From NCBI GenBank assembly GCA_003481775.1, contig QULU01000035.1, positions 1 through 55,086 of the forward strand: DNA of 55,086 bases. Reading direction: 5' to 3'. This DNA comes from Clostridiaceae bacterium OM02-2AC. GTDB lineage: Bacteria > Bacillota_I > Bacilli_A > Erysipelotrichales > Erysipelotrichaceae. The first letter of the stretch is position 1. Every line of letters begins with the position of its first letter. Positions 52,646-55,086 of the stretch are shown piece after piece. The notes beneath the pieces are model-generated. The model was not told the origin of the DNA. It made no database searches and worked only from the letters and a program-made list of their open reading frames with translations. A program made the translations under genes and the position numbers.

Positions 52646-53409
52646 TATCCGTGAATTTCAAACACTGTGTATTCTCTGTCAAAATGGTAACCGAGCTTCT
52701 CTGCCAGATGTACAGAATCCATATTGTGAGCATCCCAGCTTGGATACCAGCCACGCTGCAGACATTCCAGTATCAGCTTTGCGCAGGCTGCCGCTGCCAG
52801 CCCCTGTCTTCTGTATTCCTTTTTTGTGTCTACCTGAATTTCAATTCCCTCACGATAAGAGCTGTAGGAGGAGGCACCGGCAACCGGAAGCTTATCCTTC
52901 AGGACCGCAACCCCAAGACCTGTTGTGCGGTATGTCTCGTAATCCTTGTATAACGATGTCCATTCCTTGCACCAAGGCTGCTGCCGCGACCAGTTGAAAA
53001 TTGTCTCATCAATCAGCTGCAGCTCATATTCTGGGCTGAGCGTCTCCACGATATGCTGAAGGTATTGCTGAGAGAAGCTGTCTGTCTCCTTTTTTATGGC
53101 ATATCGCGTAACCTTCTTGGCGCGTTCCCCATACTGTGCCTGAATGGCAGCTTTTAAGGAGGGCGTGTCTGCACGCATAATGATAAAGGGAATGGTATAG
53201 GTGTCCGGCTTATATGCAATCAGCTCAGCATTGACCTCTCCTGCGAAAAAGCAGAAGACCCCCAATACCGCCATAGCTGCTTTCGGATTTTCAGGATCAT
53301 CTGCGTACATATCCCCCATCACGTTTTGCAGACAGGAAAGAATCATCGTATCCTGTACAGGCGCAAAAAGAGCCTGTGCCCGTTCGGGATGCTTCAATTT
53401 ATATATCAT
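52642..53409 (-). CDS. GNAT acetyltransferase, ZmaR-like
   Basis: A 255-residue protein. The N-terminal half (FAPVQDTMILSCLQNVMGDMYADDPENPKAAMAVLGVFCFFAGE) and the C-terminal GNAT part (IEIQVDTKKEYRRQGLAAAACAKLILECLQRGWYPSWDAHNMDSVHLAEKLGY) match the family that includes the zwittermicin A resistance acetyltransferase. Activity here is unknown; detoxification of an amino compound is possible. GAGGAACGC before the ATG at 53409 sets the start. It overlaps the end of the Gfo/Idh gene by 11 bases and so is translated from the same message. Confidence 0.88.
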   Translation of the reverse strand: MIYKLKHPERAQALFAPVQDTMILSCLQNVMGDMYADDPENPKAAMAVLGVFCFFAGEVNAELIAYKPDTYTIPFIIMRADTPSLKAAIQAQYGERAKKVTRYAIKKETDSFSQQYLQHIVETLSPEYELQLIDETIFNWSRQQPWCKEWTSLYKDYETYRTTGLGVAVLKDKLPVAGASSYSSYREGIEIQVDTKKEYRRQGLAAAACAKLILECLQRGWYPSWDAHNMDSVHLAEKLGYHFDREYTVFEIHGY

Positions 53410-54388
53410 AACAGCGTTCCTCCGGATCGATACAGCAAAGCACTTCCTGCTGTGAAAGCTGCCGCAGGATTTCATCTACAAGAAAGCAGCAGAGGACGCT
53501 TTGCTCGGCACGCAGAATCGGACTTTCCAGCAGACCGGCTTTTAGACATGCATGAATATGTGCTGCTTCATATTCCATTTCATATACACAAGGGTGCTGT
53601 ATTCTTTGCTCTACACCGTCTACTACGAGAATGTATTCCCGTGCCTTCCAGTAATTCGGAATGCGGATATAGCCCTGATCGAAATAAAACAGTGCTTGCT
53701 GCAAGGTTTCCCCGTTCATGGAAATCCTGCTGTTGACAAGGATATCATCGAACAGAAAATTCATGCTTACCCTGTCAACTGCCCCTTTCGCTTCTCTGGT
53801 TCCCATGGCAGAAGCATGAATTCTATGCGGCTGTAGCAAATACTGCAAATATTCAATCGTATAGCTGGCACTGCCATACACCACACCACCCTGCAAAGGG
53901 TCGTGCATCCATGCGGCGCTCGGATTGGGAAAGCTTGCACTCATCGCAACCTGATGCAGCTTCCCCAGTGTCTGCTTCTGCAGGATATCACGGATATCCT
54001 GTGTGACAGGAAGAAACAGGCTTTTTTGTGCCTCCATCAAAAACAGCTGCTTCTGCTTTGCTAAGGCAAACAGCTCCTTTGCTTCCTCACAGGACAAAGC
54101 GATTGGCTTTTCGCATACCACATGCTTGCCATGATGAAGGGCTGCTTTGATTTCTTTTCCATGATTTGCATTATTTACCGCAATATAAACAATATCCACA
54201 TCCGGATCCGTATATACCTGTTCATATGCTCCATAAGCCTTACGCACCCCATACGCCACTGCCTTTGCCTGTGCCTTTTCCAGAGAACGCGAAGCAATGG
54301 CTTCTATCGTATCTCCGGCTTCGATAACAGCATGAAGAAACCGATCTGTTATTGCAGCTACCGCTATAATTCCATAATGCAGCACCAT
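53399..54388 (-). CDS. Gfo/Idh/MocA-family oxidoreductase
   Basis: A 329-residue NAD(P)-dependent dehydrogenase. The Rossmann part carries AVAAITDRFLHAV, DTIEAIASRSLEKAQ, DVDIVYIAVNNANHGKEIKAALHHGKHVVCEKPIALS, with the catalytic Lys in EKP. The second domain is the usual beta sheet. Family members act on sugars, inositols or related cyclic compounds; trans-1,2-dihydrobenzene-1,2-diol dehydrogenase-like members share this size. GAGGTTGATGAT before the ATG at 54388 fixes the start. It forms an operon with the ZmaR-like GNAT gene. Confidence 0.92.
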   Translation of the reverse strand: MVLHYGIIAVAAITDRFLHAVIEAGDTIEAIASRSLEKAQAKAVAYGVRKAYGAYEQVYTDPDVDIVYIAVNNANHGKEIKAALHHGKHVVCEKPIALSCEEAKELFALAKQKQLFLMEAQKSLFLPVTQDIRDILQKQTLGKLHQVAMSASFPNPSAAWMHDPLQGGVVYGSASYTIEYLQYLLQPHRIHASAMGTREAKGAVDRVSMNFLFDDILVNSRISMNGETLQQALFYFDQGYIRIPNYWKAREYILVVDGVEQRIQHPCVYEMEYEAAHIHACLKAGLLESPILRAEQSVLCCFLVDEILRQLSQQEVLCCIDPEERCYDI

Positions 54389-54928
54389 ATCATCAACCTC
54401 TTTTCGCAAACGATTAAACAGCAAGCATTCAACGTCTTTCTTATGTCCATCTTATCCTTTTCCTTCTCTTATGTCAACACGCTTTCCCTTCGATAGCTTC
54501 GGCAATATGTACCCCATTTTGAGAAGCATAACAGATTCAGGCATAGCAATTTATCCCTAGAATTCTTTTTGTTCATGATTCGCCTTATAAAGTGATTGCC
54601 GGACCTGGAAGACGTTTGTATAAAGAAGCTTGAACGATACAGTGTGTCCTAATAGGGACAACACATTTTCAGGGTTCTTCCTTGATTATGATGCATGGGG
54701 AAGCTGAAAAAATGAAGAAAGCTATACAGCATCTGAAGTGAAATTGCACCCTCTTTTCAACTTTCCATAACGGATACCCTAATGTAGTTATTTCAAGCAA
54801 TCCGCTTATTTATGAAGCAAGGCTGAAAAAAAAACACGTTTCCTTTACATAAAATATAATATTTGTGGAAAGCCTTTTCATTTTCTGATATTTCATTCAA
54901 AAATATAGCTTTTTCAGCTGTTTTTGAA
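54389..54928. other. AT-rich intergenic region, no gene seen
   Basis: About 540 bases upstream of the Gfo/Idh operon. No frame of useful length, no clear hairpin. It should hold that operon's promoter. Confidence 0.4.
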
Positions 54929-54956
54929 TTGCTTTTTTTAGAAAACACGGTATACT
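54929..54956 (+). promoter_or_regulatory. Promoter of the right-edge RNA
   Basis: TTGCTT (54929-54934), 16 bases, TATACT (54951-54956), with poly-T and A-rich surroundings that should strengthen it. Transcription would start near 54963. Confidence 0.65.
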
Positions 54957-54962
54957 AATAGT

Positions 54963-55082
54963 GTAATCCTCAGATTACATTACCTCACAAGTTCTGTATA
55001 CCGACAAAAATCGTGAGGGAAGGGCTGGACATGAACAGCCCAATGGCATCAACCTAAGGAAATGTGGTTGATGCCATTTTTA
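54963..55082 (+). ncRNA. Structured small RNA or leader with terminator
   Basis: Four hairpins follow the promoter in close order: GTAATC/GATTAC (54963-54978), CCTCAC/GTGAGG (54983-55018) with a 24-base loop, GGGCTG/CAGCCC (55022-55041), and a 13-bp perfect stem AATGGCATCAACC/GGTTGATGCCATT (55042-55078) ending in a T-run. There is no start codon with a ribosome binding site inside. This is the form of a terminating small RNA or a riboswitch-like leader for a gene beyond the window. It does not fit the consensus of riboswitch classes I can recall. Confidence 0.6.
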
Positions 55083-55086
55083 AATA

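Overview
The window looks like chromosome of a low-to-moderate GC Firmicute. Strong AGGAGG-type ribosome binding sites, TTGACA/TATAAT promoters, intrinsic terminators, HrcA-type CIRCE elements, a glycyl-radical hydroxyproline dehydratase and short Clostridia/Erysipelotrichia-style ProB and RlmD proteins all point that way. I infer an anaerobic gut Erysipelotrichia member, for example a relative of [Clostridium] innocuum, but the taxon is inference. I saw no rRNA, tRNA or CRISPR array.

Layout. Positions 1-8 kb (all minus strand) hold small accessory and housekeeping genes: a lipoprotein, small membrane proteins, a NUDIX hydrolase, a Cof-type HAD phosphatase, an XRE regulator with a membrane tail, a GNAT acetyltransferase, a maltose-type O-acetyltransferase, a PNPOx-like flavoprotein, an HxlR regulator and a RibD-C/DHFR-like reductase. 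Positions 8.0-13.4 kb form an AT-rich insert: a 1518-residue protein with an N-terminal PD-(D/E)xK-type nuclease domain, a STAND-like NTPase and a long helical-repeat tail (a likely anti-phage sensor-effector), followed by a broken RhuM-family gene. Then come the 23S rRNA methyltransferase RlmD and a HAD phosphatase. Positions 15.9-21.7 kb hold a hydroxyproline-use operon: XRE-cupin regulator, HypE activase, HypD dehydratase, ProC and a TSUP permease, with a tandem-hairpin leader in front of the permease. Positions 22-28 kb carry DUF2752/DUF4234 membrane proteins, htpG under two CIRCE elements, and proBA. Positions 28.3-32.7 kb carry icd-citrate synthase divergent from aconitase, the oxidative half of the TCA cycle that supplies 2-oxoglutarate. 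Citrate-to-2-oxoglutarate, glutamate-to-proline and hydroxyproline-to-proline steps therefore all sit within 17 kb.

Positions 33-41 kb contain a secreted lipoprotein serpin preceded by 42-bp tandem repeats, an Rpn-family nuclease, a UMF1-type MFS transporter, a YfcE-like phosphodiesterase, a small Cys/Asn-rich protein with a sporulation-like promoter, a GNAT enzyme preceded by a 97-bp direct duplication, and an orphan PTS IIB-like protein overlapping an alpha/beta hydrolase. Positions 41.4-45.1 kb are a TetR-controlled MacB/FtsX-type ABC exporter with a perfect 11-3-11 operator. Positions 45.6-51 kb are a c-di-GMP block: an orphan sugar-type substrate-binding lipoprotein translationally overlapping a membrane GGDEF-EAL protein, facing a second GGDEF-EAL protein. 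Positions 51-54.4 kb hold an unusual regulator with two GntR modules, a ZmaR-like GNAT and a Gfo/Idh/MocA dehydrogenase. The right edge ends in a promoter, four hairpins and a strong terminator, the form of a small RNA or a riboswitch-like leader for a gene outside the window.

The best candidates for something undescribed are the nuclease-STAND protein with its RhuM partner, the substrate-binding protein plus GGDEF-EAL signalling pair, the duplicated GntR regulator, and the two unassigned structured RNAs (16.87-16.97 kb and 54.96-55.08 kb).
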